Shown here one piece after another: positions 37,514 through 48,047 of a stretch of DNA of 50,580 nucleotides. How positions within the stretch are numbered: position 1 is the first letter of the stretch; every line of letters begins with the position of its first letter. This DNA comes from Bacteroidales bacterium (GTDB taxonomy: Bacteria; Bacteroidota; Bacteroidia; Bacteroidales; GWF2-38-335), in the NCBI GenBank assembly GCA_016936815.1, contig JAFGXD010000049.1, positions 1 to 50,580 on the forward strand. The letters run 5' to 3'. The position numbers were made by a program, and so were the translations under genes. The notes beneath the pieces are model-generated. The model had not been told where the DNA came from. It saw only the letters and a program-made list of their open reading frames with translations, and did no database searches.

Positions 37514-40048
37514 ATGAAAAGACTTTTTATTTCTATTCTACTTTCTATTTTTTACTTTTCTGTTAATGCTGAGTACGTTAAAGGGAAGGTTACCGACCAA
37601 GGCGGAAATGCTCTTCTTTTTGCAAGTGTTTATGTAAAAAACTCTGTTTATGGTGTTGCAACCGATACTAAGGGAGAATATTTCCTTGAATTAAAAACAG
37701 GAAATTATATTTTGGTTTTTTCTTATTTAGGATTTGAAACGGTTGAAAAATCAATAAAAATTACCAATAACAAGCCTATTATCTTAAATGTAATTTTGCA
37801 GCAATCTGCTGAAATTATTGGCGAAGTAGAAATTTTTTCTAATAAGAAAGACCCTGCAAAACGAATTATGGCAAATGTTAGGGCTAATAGAAAAATATTT
37901 CTTGATGCTGTTGAAAATTACAGATGTAAAACATATCTGAAAACTTCTTTGGAAAAGGAATCTCTACTTAAAACAAAATCAGACTCATTGCGTAAAGATA
38001 CTGTTCCGTCAAAAGGTTTAGATGAGCATTTAAAGAAGGAAAAACTTAATCTATTAGAATCTATATCAATTTCACATTTTAAGAATCCTTCTTCTTATAT
38101 GGAAAAAATTCTTGCCCATCACGACTATGCAGAGGTAAAGAAAGAAGTTGGCAAATCGGTTAGTCTTTCAATTGATGTTGGCGAAGAAAATATTATTCCG
38201 GAAACAACTTTCGAGGATAATCCTTATATTATAGTAAAAGATTTAAGCACCGGAGATATTAATTTTTATAAAAACCTTATTAATATTCCTTCCTTAGCAC
38301 AAAAACCATTTCTTAGTCCTCTTGCTGCTAATTCAGCAATAAGTTATTCTTTTCTATACGATTGTGCATTTTTTGAAAAAGGAAAAAAAATTCATAAAAT
38401 TGAAGTTATTCCAAGAAACAATGCCGAACCACTATTCAGGGGATTTATTTACATTCAGGATTCTAGCTGGGCTTTGGTTACCGCAGATCTTACGGCAAAA
38501 GGACCTTCCTTGCAGTTTTGTAAGGATTTTAGAATTATTCAGAACTATCAACATTACGATAGCAATATTTTTGTGCCGGAAAGAAGAGAGTTTTTCTACA
38601 CTATTAGGGAAGGAAAATCTCTAATAATGGGCAATACAAGAATGGATCATTCAAACTATGAGGTTAATATTGAAATGCCGGAAAATACTTTCAAAAAAGG
38701 TTCGAAAACCTTCGATGTTTATGCTTTCGATAAAGATTCAAGTTTTTGGGCTAATGAAAGGCCTCTGGTTCTGAAAGATAATGAGTTGAATTTTATTCAC
38801 AAAACAGATAGTCTTAGAGATTATTATTCTTCTGATGAATTCTACGCTAAGCTAGATTCCGCTTTTAATAGAATAGACTGGTGGTTTTGGCTGGCAGGTG
38901 TTGGTAGAAGAAATCGATCGAAAGGAACTGAATGGTATGTTAGCGGTTTACCCGAACAAGTAAATCCCTTTGGTGTTGGAGGCTATAGACATAAACTTCC
39001 TGGCTATTTTAATAAAGAATTCAAAAATAATTGGCTTCTTGAAAATAAAGGTTTCATAGATTATGGTTTTAGAAACGAGGATGTTAAGGGTAAAATATCC
39101 GTGGGACTTACTTATTTTCCTTTAAAATTTGTTAGAACACGTATAATTGCAGGAAGTTTTTATGAAATGATTAATCAATATGCATCTATTGAACAAACTT
39201 TTGCAAGAAGCAATTATGTGCACAGCAAAACATTTGGACTTGCACAGCGAATGGAATTAATTAATGGACTTTATGCAGAATTAAGTTTCGAATTTAGCGA
39301 TCAGAATCCAATTAACAATTTAGAACTCGACAACTGGAGTGAAAGTTTGTTTGGAGAATTAAATACCCCTGCCGACTTTGAAAGATATAAAAAATCGGAG
39401 CTAAAACTCGAAATAAAATATAGGCTAAAACAAGATTACATTATTAAAGGCAACAAAAAGTACATAATTGGAACAGATTTTCCTGAATTTCAACTTGTAT
39501 ATAGAAAAGGAATTCCACAAGTTTTTGAAAGCGAAGTCGATTTTGATTTCATTGAAATTGGAGCAAAAGACGAAATGCAACTTGCCCGTTTTGGTTCTTC
39601 GGGTTGGGAATTGTATGCAGGAACTTTTTTCAACAAAAACAATTTAAGGGTATTGGAAAATAAATATTTTAGGGGCTCCGACAGATTTTTCTTTTCCGAC
39701 CCAAGAAGGTCTTTTCAACTTTTAGGGCCTAGTTTAAACACTAATGCTGAATATTTTAGAGCAAATTATATTCACCATTTCGAAGGAGCTATTCTTAATA
39801 AAATTCCACTTCTTAAGAAAATGAAACTTGGATTAGCGGGAGGTGCAGGAACTCTTATTATGAGCGACAACAGTTTTTCTCATTTCGAAATGTTTGGAGG
39901 ATTTGAAAAGATTTTCAGGATAAAAAAACAACTTTTTCGTTTTGGAATTTATGCCGTAACTTCTGATAATAATCTTTCTGAAGCCGATTTTACAATAAAA
40001 TTCGGAATAAATTTCTTCAATACTTTTACCAATAAATGGGATTATTAA
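37514..40048 (+). CDS. DUF5686-type outer-membrane protein with carboxypeptidase-regulatory-like domain
   Basis: This 844-residue protein has a signal peptide (MKRLFISILLSIFYFSVNAE). A CarboxypepD_reg-like beta-sandwich follows (about 21-100; VKGKVTDQGGNALLFASVYVK, GVATDTKGEYFLELKTGNYILVFSYLGFETVEK), which in Bacteroidota often leads surface and TonB-linked proteins. The remaining residues match the DUF5686 pattern as I know it: IMANVRANRK, long aromatic-rich strands and a C-terminal barrel-like region (FRFGIYAVTSDNNLSEADFTIKFG). No plug domain or TonB box is seen. The role of DUF5686 is not established. It is followed by a strong terminator. Confidence 0.85.
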   Translation: MKRLFISILLSIFYFSVNAEYVKGKVTDQGGNALLFASVYVKNSVYGVATDTKGEYFLELKTGNYILVFSYLGFETVEKSIKITNNKPIILNVILQQSAEIIGEVEIFSNKKDPAKRIMANVRANRKIFLDAVENYRCKTYLKTSLEKESLLKTKSDSLRKDTVPSKGLDEHLKKEKLNLLESISISHFKNPSSYMEKILAHHDYAEVKKEVGKSVSLSIDVGEENIIPETTFEDNPYIIVKDLSTGDINFYKNLINIPSLAQKPFLSPLAANSAISYSFLYDCAFFEKGKKIHKIEVIPRNNAEPLFRGFIYIQDSSWALVTADLTAKGPSLQFCKDFRIIQNYQHYDSNIFVPERREFFYTIREGKSLIMGNTRMDHSNYEVNIEMPENTFKKGSKTFDVYAFDKDSSFWANERPLVLKDNELNFIHKTDSLRDYYSSDEFYAKLDSAFNRIDWWFWLAGVGRRNRSKGTEWYVSGLPEQVNPFGVGGYRHKLPGYFNKEFKNNWLLENKGFIDYGFRNEDVKGKISVGLTYFPLKFVRTRIIAGSFYEMINQYASIEQTFARSNYVHSKTFGLAQRMELINGLYAELSFEFSDQNPINNLELDNWSESLFGELNTPADFERYKKSELKLEIKYRLKQDYIIKGNKKYIIGTDFPEFQLVYRKGIPQVFESEVDFDFIEIGAKDEMQLARFGSSGWELYAGTFFNKNNLRVLENKYFRGSDRFFFSDPRRSFQLLGPSLNTNAEYFRANYIHHFEGAILNKIPLLKKMKLGLAGGAGTLIMSDNSFSHFEMFGGFEKIFRIKKQLFRFGIYAVTSDNNLSEADFTIKFGINFFNTFTNKWDY

Positions 40049-40196
40049 TAAACAAAATACTGTTCTGATACCAATGTAATAATTGCTGAGTTTTTAACGA
40101 AAATACTTACAATGGTTGTTTTCCAATTATTGAAACATCTTAATAACAAATATAGATTTCCTAATAGCGGTCTTTAAGTTACAAGTATAAGAAAAT

Positions 40197-40233
40197 AAAA
40201 AAGGGACTTCTAAAACAGAATCCCTTTTTTTTT
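40197..40233. terminator. Bidirectional terminator between the DUF5686 and alpha-2-macroglobulin genes
   Basis: Arms AAAAAAGGGA-C-TTCT (40197-40211) and AGAATCCCTTTTTT (40217-40230) pair with one bulged C and a 5-base loop, with A and T runs outside. It sits between two convergent genes, 12 bases from the alpha-2-macroglobulin stop. Confidence 0.82.
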
Positions 40234-40245
40234 AAAAATCATTTT

Positions 40246-43200
40246 TTATTTTCCATCAATCTTAACTCTAATTCCTTCCGAATGTGATGTAAATTCGGGT
40301 GCATACATGCACTGAATTGTTGTAATTCCGTTCGAAAAGTCGCCCTGATGTGTTACCCTTACAGGATATTCGAAAACGTAGGTTCCTTTTGGTAAATATG
40401 AGAAGAAGAAGTTTGTTGAAACATCTTTTGTTGATTCATAATAACCAAGTCCATCCTGATATTTGTATCTGGAAATTACATTCAATGGCTCAAAACCCGA
40501 TGCTCGCATATCTTTCATGTGCACGTATTCCATTAGCCTGTCTACTCTCAATTCAATTCTTACAACCACTTTATCTCCAACTTTAAGCTCTGTCTTGTCA
40601 ATTGGTTCCAGTCTTTCTCCAGAACTTGTTCTTCGTTCAACAAAAAGTTTTTTGGTAAGTTTTAAAGGAGTTTCGTGAGTAGTAATTTTATCGAGTTGCT
40701 CAAAATACTGCCAATACATTGCACCCCAGCTTACGCCAACGTCTTTTTTAGTAACTGTAATATTACCCATTTCGTTTGTTATTTCTCCCGGTCCCCAAGA
40801 AGTTTTAAAATAGCCTGTTCCTGCTTCAACCTGAACGCCAGGAATCTTTTTAGGATCAATAATTTTGTCGGCCACTTTAATTTCAACATTCGATTCGGTA
40901 GCAAGCCATTCTGTTCCTCTTAGCAACAGAGCATAAACAGCTTCAGTGGTTGCTTTTGTAGTTTTCCAGTCTTGCGTTTGCTTTTGTTTTAGCAACCAAA
41001 CACGCAGATTATCAACTTTTTCCTGATTGGCAGTAATCTCATCAAATGCCTCAATCATAAGAGCTTGTGTTTCAATTGGAGCTTGATACCAGTAGTAACC
41101 GCCCTCGGTTTGCGATTTCCAGTACATACCCATTTCTTCAGAGTTTAAAGCATGTTCGTCGAGAGATTTCATTATTGCCTGAGGAGTTTCTTTATCTTCG
41201 AAACGGTGCAAAGAAAGTGCTATCATTGCCTGCATATACTGGTTAAAGTTAAGCCAATATTTTTCTGCCTGACCTTTATAATAGTTAAAAGCCTCCTGAT
41301 CTCTTTTGTCGATTTTAAAATCTTCCATAAAGTAAGACCTGCAATATAAATACTGAACCTGAAGATAGCTTATTTGCATTTTTTCCATTTCAGTTTTGGT
41401 ATAATGCTTTTTAAGGTATTCATAGTCTTTTCTAATCTGACCATCCAGATAATTAACTCCATCTTTGGCCATTTTCCAAATGCGGTTATCGTCTCTAATG
41501 CTTTTTACACCAAGTCGGTCGAGGTGACCAAAACCGGTAATAATATGCTGAGTCATGTACCTGTCAACCGGCATTCCCGGGAACCAAGTCCATCCACCAT
41601 AAGGAGCCTGAAGTTTGTCCAGTTTTCTAATTGCCGACTCCAAATTTGCTGCCATGTGGTTTAAATCGAAAAGCAATCCAACTCGTCTTTTACGTTCGCT
41701 TTCATCCTGAGCATCTAGTACCCATGGAGTTTCCTGAAGTAAGACCTCTTTTAGTTCCTGATTTTTTTCAAGATTTGAAAGAAGAGCTTTTGAGCCGGGA
41801 GTATCTCTCCATGCATCGAAAACCTTTTTAATTTTTGGGTTTGAATTTGCAATATGAGAAGCAATACTATTTGCATAGAATCTTGAGAATATTTGCTCGG
41901 CACATTCGTATGGGTATTCAATTAAATATGGAAGAGCCTGAACAGCATACCATGCCGGATTAGCAGTAAACTCAAGGGTTACTTTATGATGCTTAAGCGT
42001 TTTTGAATTGTTATTTACTAATTTAGTGAATGTAAAGTTTTTAGTCTGATTACCTCTAATTGGTAAAGGAAGCGATTCGGTAACAAGCATTCTGTTGGAA
42101 AGAACCGGAATGGTGTTTTCTTCGCCATCGGAATGTTTGCTGGTTTGAGCAGTAATTTTATAAGTAACAGCCTGAACTTCTTCAGGTATTTCCAATTCCC
42201 ATGAAACATTAACCGAAAGACCTTTCTTAACAGAGAATGATTGTGAGATGTTTTTATTCTTAAGCAAAGCATCAACAGGTTTCATTGTAAGAGCATCGAA
42301 AAGTTGAAGTTTGGCAACCCCGCTTTGGTCTGCTTCGCTAACGTTAGAGATTTTTGCATAAATAGTTATCTTATCGTTTTCCCTGAAGAATCTTGGTACA
42401 TTTGGCATTACCATAAGGTCTTTCTGAGTAACAAGCTCGTTATTTATTAGACCATATTTTAAATCTTTGGTATAAGCAAGACCCATCATTTTCCATTTGG
42501 TAAGCGATTCAGGAACAGTAAATTCAATAATTACTTCACCATTTTCATTTGTCTTAAGCTGAGGATAGAAGAAGGCTGTTTCTGCAAAATTTGTTCTGGT
42601 TTTAACAGGCATTAGTCCTCCTCCGGCTTCACGAGAAACAGTTTGCTCATTCTCTGCACGACTGCCGGACATTGGAGATTGAGCAGTTAAAGTGGAAGTT
42701 GAACCGGTAACAAGGCCAACATCTTTTTCTTTTTCGGCTGATTTTTTATCTACAGAAGCAACAGCATCCATTACTGGTAATGATTCTTCTGCAAGTTCAT
42801 AATCATAATCATCCATGCTTCCATCACTCTTACTATAATATCTCCTGTTGTACCGCCCGTCGTAATTGCCATAACTTCCATAATAATAATTGAACCAATT
42901 TAAACTTTCATAATATCTATTAGCAGGATACAAATACTCATTCCAACTGTCTTGCATAACCTGCATGTAAGAGTATGCAAACGACTGATTTGTATTCCAA
43001 TACAAAGTAGTATAATTAGACTGGACAACATTAAACCACCAAGAATTTGCTCTAAAAGCATCAAGAGACGCATCGTAAAGAGTTGCCATCATTTCTGCTG
43101 CAACTTTTTCTCCATCGGGTCCTTTAATTGAAATTCTCCATTTCTCGTTTTCACCCGGATAAAGTTTATCTCTAAAAGTTTCGAACTTCATTTTAAGTTC

Positions 43201-46200
43201 TTTGTTAGACCAAGGCACATAAACCATATCGGAATAAACGTAACTTCTTCCATTCTTAACAAAAACAAAATGAACCGAGAAATTACCCCTATGTTTCTCT
43301 AAAACAGGAATTTCAATAAGTCTTTGTTCGTTGTTAATTGTTAGCCATTCTGAATGAACAATTTTTCCTTTAAATTCAATTTCGTAGCGCATTTTAACAT
43401 TGTCGGCAGCCGATCCAACCAGAAATTTAGCTGTTTCTCCGGGTTCGCATTTGTTCTTAACCGGAGTAAACCACGAGAATTCATTAACAGGAATATCTTT
43501 TGTACCCGAATCGAAAAGAGTAAAATACATTTGATATTCAACATCGGCACCAAATTCATCTTTAGATTTCACCTCAATGTAATATTCACCGGGAGCCCAG
43601 TTTTTCATGTTTTTTAAAGAAACTTCTTTTGATTCTTTAGTGGAGAATGAACCGGAGAATACTTCATCTCCAATTTTTCTTTGTGCGAGCTCATTTTCTT
43701 TTGAATAGACATCATTCGGGAAAAGTTTGTAAAATTCTTCCTTTGTAAAACTCTTAATATCGGGCTCAGTCCATAGTCTATTTCTAAAAAGCCTTGAGTT
43801 CTTTTCAACCTTCTTAATACTAATAGAACCATTAGCATCAACAGGTTCACCGGAAAGATTAAAAGCCTCAAGTTTAAATTTAGAAACCTCTTTTCTATCT
43901 ACTTTTGCTTCCAGGTCGCAACTTAAAACCATTGCTGTATATCCAACATAAACAATTGTTTGCGTACTTCTTGTTTCACCATTTATGTCGGTAACATCGG
44001 CAATAACAGTGTACATAAAACCCGGTTTCATTTTTTCGGGGATTGATTTATCGGGTTCGGCAAGAAATTCAATCTCGAACTTGCCCTCGTCGTTTGTTTC
44101 GCAAGTTCCAACTTTTACAATTTGTTCGGAAGTATTGTAAGGATTGTAGCCATACCACCTCATATAATACCAGTAATAAGGAAAGTATGCCATTCTCTTA
44201 ACCTGATAGGAAACAGATGCATTATCAACCATTGTTCCTGCGTAGGTTTTGGCTTCACCATCTACCTTAACATTTTGGTTAAGCTTGTAACTTCCGGTTA
44301 TTGGTTTAAAATTAACTTCAAATTTTGGTCTTTTGTATTCTTCCACAGAAACATAAATAGAACCGTGAGCATTTCTAATTTGCATATTTCCGGTTAAAAC
44401 ACCCTGAGGAGCTGTAAAAGTTCCTGAAATAGAGCCAAACTCGTTAGTAGTAAGTGATTTTTGTTCAATCAGCTGATAATTAACATCATAAAAATACACT
44501 ATTGTGTTATAATTAGGTTTAATTGTATAGTTTTCCCCATCGTAATCGAGCACCACAGCTTTGCAGTGTATGTTTTGTCCGGGACGGTATATAGCTCTGT
44601 CGGCATAAAAATAAGTTACTGTTCTGTGTTTGTCGTATTCATAAGCTCTATATTGGTAGAAATATTCGTTAGAAATAAGTTCTTCCACGCCATGATTAAT
44701 CCCAATAAAATAGCTAACCGAGTAATCGCTTTTAGGAGCATTAATTTTTACATATCCATCCTCATTTGTGTTAAGAACCATGTGTTTCTTTTCACGGTAA
44801 CGTTGAAGAAGATAATCCCATTCCTGCTGCCAAAGAGTAACTTTTGCATTTTCTAGAGGTTCTCCAGAATTTCTGTCTAAAACATAAACCTCGTAATCAT
44901 TGTCCTGTGTTTTTCTCTGCACATAACTAATGTTTGTTGATTGAACAAAACCGTAAACTACAGCATTTTCTGAATAAGAAAAATCAGAATTATGACTTGC
45001 AATAACAATATAATAACCTTTTTCCAATTCAGGAAGAACAATTTCGGTGTTGTGCATCTGAAAATCACCATCGTTTTTAAGAGCCACAGACCATTCCTTT
45101 TCGAACTTTAGTTTACGAAGAAAATCAATTAATTTATCGCCGTAAAGATTACGAACATCGTTATTGTATTTAAATCTGTCTATTTTCACAACCCTGAAAT
45201 ACATTTTGTCTATATTTTTCCATGAAACAGATATTTTGGATGGTTGTCCCGGAGTTACATACGCTTCAGCAGTCATTGAAACCATTTTTTGTTCAATCTG
45301 GTTTTTCAAATATTTACAATTATCGGAACCATAACCGTAAGTAAATCTATCGAGTGCTTCCGAGCAATAATCGTGAGCCTTTTTATTCATCCATTTATTG
45401 TCGTCCGACACAAGAGGCTGATATTTACCCCCTTCTGCTAAATAATATGAAGCAATAAGGAAAGCAACATCGTTAGAAATACTATGTTTAATATATTTTT
45501 GTTCCAGTTTAAGCAAAGCATTTAAATAAAGCTCAGATTTTTCGGGGTGAAGTGAGTATGAATTAGCAAGGGTAAGACGTTTAATTTCAATATCAACCAA
45601 TGCACTTGGATCTTCATCCGATAAGTGAAATTTTGTAAGCTCCTGAAGGATTTTTACAGCATAATATCTAAGAGAAAGAGTATCTGTAGTACTAATATTT
45701 ATAACAGAAAAAAACTCTGCTGAAGCAAAATAATCTTTACTTTCAATTTGAAAATCAGTTTCAGGACGAGTAATGCCCGATTCGGAATTCATAAAAAAAT
45801 CAACTGCTCTATGAGCCAAAAAGTCGTAAAGAGTAGGTCTGAATTTTCGGCTGTTTGGATATTGATTTAAAACATCATCGTAAATATCAATTCTTGTTCT
45901 TTGCAAGCTGTCAATATTTGAAAGAGAAGCTGTATAGTTTTTTACAATCTCGTCTAGGATTTTTTCCAGCGACCAAGTTAAAGGATCGGAATTATCGAAA
46001 GCTACAGTTTCGGTACGGTTGTAATATTGCCAACGATTGGCCTGATAAAATCCCCAATAAGTTTCGGCCAACATAGATTGAAGAACAGGTTTTAACGGAA
46101 AAGAAGCAGTAGAAATTTCTCCATTTAGGAACTCCAGATTCTTTTTAAAACCATCCTCTTCAATAGCCATTACGTATTTCTGTTTATAAATTATGGCCTT

Positions 46201-46485
46201 CACAATTTGGGCATAATTATTCTCCTTTTTGGCTACCTTATAAATATTATCAACTAGTTCTAAAGCAGATTTTGGCAATCCTTTCTTTTCCAATTCATCA
46301 ACTTTTTCCCACAAATCGGTGTAGGAAGCCCCCTTTTTAAATTCCAAATATGGTTTTTTGTCAGGCTTCATTTCATAAGAATAATTGACAATTATTGCAG
46401 ATGCAGTAACAAAAAACAGCAATACAGCAATAGTTACAAATAAAGTTTTTCGGCTCATTTTTCTTTGGTTTTTAGTGGTTTTCAT
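40246..46485 (-). CDS. Alpha-2-macroglobulin family protein with thioester motif
   Basis: The ATG at 46485 (MKTTKNQRKMSRKTLFVTIA) is preferred over the ATG at 46545 because it starts just before the single N-terminal membrane anchor; this gives 2079 residues. Macroglobulin-type domains fill the first two thirds (MG2-like RAIYRPGQNIHCKAVVLDY, then YKRPKFEV). A Tyr/Asn/Ser-rich low-complexity segment at about 1195-1285 is a candidate bait region. The alpha-2-macroglobulin domain follows (FFYPQLKTNENGEVIIEFTVPESLTKWK), then the thioester motif CAEQ with C1528, an alpha-alpha thioester barrel and a C-terminal receptor-like domain (FEPLNVISRYKYQ). Such proteins trap proteases in the periplasm. There is no lipobox and no adjacent pbpC. 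Confidence 0.92.
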   Translation of the reverse strand: MKTTKNQRKMSRKTLFVTIAVLLFFVTASAIIVNYSYEMKPDKKPYLEFKKGASYTDLWEKVDELEKKGLPKSALELVDNIYKVAKKENNYAQIVKAIIYKQKYVMAIEEDGFKKNLEFLNGEISTASFPLKPVLQSMLAETYWGFYQANRWQYYNRTETVAFDNSDPLTWSLEKILDEIVKNYTASLSNIDSLQRTRIDIYDDVLNQYPNSRKFRPTLYDFLAHRAVDFFMNSESGITRPETDFQIESKDYFASAEFFSVINISTTDTLSLRYYAVKILQELTKFHLSDEDPSALVDIEIKRLTLANSYSLHPEKSELYLNALLKLEQKYIKHSISNDVAFLIASYYLAEGGKYQPLVSDDNKWMNKKAHDYCSEALDRFTYGYGSDNCKYLKNQIEQKMVSMTAEAYVTPGQPSKISVSWKNIDKMYFRVVKIDRFKYNNDVRNLYGDKLIDFLRKLKFEKEWSVALKNDGDFQMHNTEIVLPELEKGYYIVIASHNSDFSYSENAVVYGFVQSTNISYVQRKTQDNDYEVYVLDRNSGEPLENAKVTLWQQEWDYLLQRYREKKHMVLNTNEDGYVKINAPKSDYSVSYFIGINHGVEELISNEYFYQYRAYEYDKHRTVTYFYADRAIYRPGQNIHCKAVVLDYDGENYTIKPNYNTIVYFYDVNYQLIEQKSLTTNEFGSISGTFTAPQGVLTGNMQIRNAHGSIYVSVEEYKRPKFEVNFKPITGSYKLNQNVKVDGEAKTYAGTMVDNASVSYQVKRMAYFPYYWYYMRWYGYNPYNTSEQIVKVGTCETNDEGKFEIEFLAEPDKSIPEKMKPGFMYTVIADVTDINGETRSTQTIVYVGYTAMVLSCDLEAKVDRKEVSKFKLEAFNLSGEPVDANGSISIKKVEKNSRLFRNRLWTEPDIKSFTKEEFYKLFPNDVYSKENELAQRKIGDEVFSGSFSTKESKEVSLKNMKNWAPGEYYIEVKSKDEFGADVEYQMYFTLFDSGTKDIPVNEFSWFTPVKNKCEPGETAKFLVGSAADNVKMRYEIEFKGKIVHSEWLTINNEQRLIEIPVLEKHRGNFSVHFVFVKNGRSYVYSDMVYVPWSNKELKMKFETFRDKLYPGENEKWRISIKGPDGEKVAAEMMATLYDASLDAFRANSWWFNVVQSNYTTLYWNTNQSFAYSYMQVMQDSWNEYLYPANRYYESLNWFNYYYGSYGNYDGRYNRRYYSKSDGSMDDYDYELAEESLPVMDAVASVDKKSAEKEKDVGLVTGSTSTLTAQSPMSGSRAENEQTVSREAGGGLMPVKTRTNFAETAFFYPQLKTNENGEVIIEFTVPESLTKWKMMGLAYTKDLKYGLINNELVTQKDLMVMPNVPRFFRENDKITIYAKISNVSEADQSGVAKLQLFDALTMKPVDALLKNKNISQSFSVKKGLSVNVSWELEIPEEVQAVTYKITAQTSKHSDGEENTIPVLSNRMLVTESLPLPIRGNQTKNFTFTKLVNNNSKTLKHHKVTLEFTANPAWYAVQALPYLIEYPYECAEQIFSRFYANSIASHIANSNPKIKKVFDAWRDTPGSKALLSNLEKNQELKEVLLQETPWVLDAQDESERKRRVGLLFDLNHMAANLESAIRKLDKLQAPYGGWTWFPGMPVDRYMTQHIITGFGHLDRLGVKSIRDDNRIWKMAKDGVNYLDGQIRKDYEYLKKHYTKTEMEKMQISYLQVQYLYCRSYFMEDFKIDKRDQEAFNYYKGQAEKYWLNFNQYMQAMIALSLHRFEDKETPQAIMKSLDEHALNSEEMGMYWKSQTEGGYYWYQAPIETQALMIEAFDEITANQEKVDNLRVWLLKQKQTQDWKTTKATTEAVYALLLRGTEWLATESNVEIKVADKIIDPKKIPGVQVEAGTGYFKTSWGPGEITNEMGNITVTKKDVGVSWGAMYWQYFEQLDKITTHETPLKLTKKLFVERRTSSGERLEPIDKTELKVGDKVVVRIELRVDRLMEYVHMKDMRASGFEPLNVISRYKYQDGLGYYESTKDVSTNFFFSYLPKGTYVFEYPVRVTHQGDFSNGITTIQCMYAPEFTSHSEGIRVKIDGK

Positions 46486-46832
46486 AAGTTCCGTTTTTAA
46501 TTCGGGGTATTTCAAATAAAAATACAATTTAATGATACACGGCAATACAAAATTCCATAAAAATTATTTTTTATTTTATTTTTTTATCGCAAACCAAAGC
46601 CTGAAAGGCTTATTTAATTTAGTCTCGAGGCATCGTAAGAGGTTTATTGATAAAAACAAAAAGAATAAAAGAAACGCAGCAGGAAAAAATACTTCAAACT
46701 ATCTTCTTTACAAACTATCGTAAAACAGTTAAAATGTTGATTGTTTTTACACCATTAAAGCATATTTTTCTAAAAAAATCATGTAGGTTTGTATCCTTAA
46801 AAATTATTGTTTCATAAAATAATTAAGCGATA
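46486..46832. other. 347-base divergent intergenic region
   Basis: This gap separates the divergent alpha-2-macroglobulin and citrate lyase genes. It is AT-rich. It holds a small hairpin (AAGCCT-GAA-AGGCTT at 46597-46611) and a TAGGTTTG box near the citrate lyase gene. A 63-codon plus-strand frame (46532-46723) has no coding features and is not called. No tRNA or recognised riboswitch was seen. Confidence 0.6.
46785..46792 (+). promoter_or_regulatory. Probable -7 box of the citrate lyase promoter
   Basis: TAGGTTTG matches TAnnTTTG and lies about 40 bases ahead of the citDE start codon. The -33 region is a T run without an exact TTTG. Confidence 0.42.
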
Positions 46833-48047
46833 ATGACAAAAATTGCCATTGCTGGAAATTCAGGGCCTAAAGTTCGGTCCGATTGCCAAATTACCCTTGA
46901 ACTAACCAATACTAAAGGGCTTCAAATTGAAATGAAAAGTAAGGTTGCATCAATGTTTGGAGACGATATTCTTAAACAATGCAATGAATTGCTTAAGTTT
47001 TTCGAAATAAAAAATGCCAAATTAAGCATTGACGATAAAGGTGCTCTTCCTTTTGTAATAGCAGCGAGATTTGAAGCTGCTGTTAAGCAAATAATAGATA
47101 CCGATAAGGAATTCTGGCCGGAAATGATTAATGAAAATACTTACAAAAGCAAAAGAGATAAATTTCGATTTAGTAGATTATACCTTCCCGGAAATACACC
47201 GAGCATGATGCTTAATGCCGGAATTCATAATCCAAATGGAATAATTCTAGACTTGGAAGATGCAGTTGCACCCGCAAAAAAAGACGAAGCAAGATTACTT
47301 GTTAGAAATGCTCTTAGAACAGTAAATTATTATGGAGCAGAGAGAATGGTCAGAATTAATCAGGGCGAAAGAGGAATTGAAGATTTAAAATACCTCATTC
47401 CTCATAATGTTCATCTACTTTTGGTTCCAAAATGCGAATCTGCTGATTACATAAAGAGGCTTGATAAAGAAATTGAAATTCTTAAAAAACAGCATAAAGT
47501 AAAAGAACCTATTTATTATATGCCTATTATTGAAAGTGCTCTTGGTGTTGAAAAAGCCTTCGAAATAGCTGTTTCTTCAACAAATGTTGTTAGCCTTGCA
47601 ATAGGTCTTGAAGATTTTACAGCCGATTTGGGAACAAAAAGAACCAAGGAAGCTACAGAATCTTTTTATGCCAGAACAAGACTTGTTAATGCTGCAAAAG
47701 CTGCCGGGATTCAGCCAATAGATTCTGTTTTTTCGGATGTTGGCGATATGGAAGGTCTGCTTGAAAATGTAAAAACATCTAAAGGACTTGGATTTGAAGG
47801 TATGGGATGCATTCATCCTCGTCAGATTAGGGTAATTCATGAAGGTTTTGCTCCTACTAAAGATGAAATTGAAAAAGCTCAAAAAATTGTTCTTGCTTTC
47901 GAAGAAGCTGAAGCAAAAGGACTTGGAGTTGTTTCCTTGGGAACAAAAATGATTGACCCACCCGTTGTTAAAAGAGCCTTAAAAACTATTGTTTTGGCTT
48001 TAGAATTAGGATTAATATCAAAAGACTGGAGGACAAACAATGACTAA
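46833..48047 (+). CDS. citE: Citrate lyase: fused acyl carrier (CitD) and beta subunit (CitE)
   Basis: This 404-residue protein joins two citrate lyase subunits. Residues 1 to about 95 match CitD, the acyl carrier protein, with MFGDDILKQCNELLKFF and the conserved LSIDDKGALPFVIAARFEAAVKQ. The serine in VRSDCQITLEL (S16) is the likely attachment site of the phosphoribosyl-dephospho-CoA group. From about 110 the sequence is CitE, a citryl-ACP lyase of the HpcH/HpaI fold (FSRLYLPGNTPSMMLNAG, GIILDLEDAVAPAKKDEAR, LVPKCESADYI, IGLEDFTADLG, GCIHPRQIRVIHEGF). CitD and CitE are separate genes in the well-studied systems. The last bases overlap citF by 8. Confidence 0.9.
   Translation: MTKIAIAGNSGPKVRSDCQITLELTNTKGLQIEMKSKVASMFGDDILKQCNELLKFFEIKNAKLSIDDKGALPFVIAARFEAAVKQIIDTDKEFWPEMINENTYKSKRDKFRFSRLYLPGNTPSMMLNAGIHNPNGIILDLEDAVAPAKKDEARLLVRNALRTVNYYGAERMVRINQGERGIEDLKYLIPHNVHLLLVPKCESADYIKRLDKEIEILKKQHKVKEPIYYMPIIESALGVEKAFEIAVSSTNVVSLAIGLEDFTADLGTKRTKEATESFYARTRLVNAAKAAGIQPIDSVFSDVGDMEGLLENVKTSKGLGFEGMGCIHPRQIRVIHEGFAPTKDEIEKAQKIVLAFEEAEAKGLGVVSLGTKMIDPPVVKRALKTIVLALELGLISKDWRTNND

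Noticed and set aside
46532-46723. 63-codon plus-strand frame between the alpha-2-macroglobulin and citrate lyase genes
   Set aside because: Composition is Lys/Asn/Phe-rich as expected from translated AT-rich noncoding DNA, it overlaps the leader of the divergent gene, and it has no recognisable motif or promoter.
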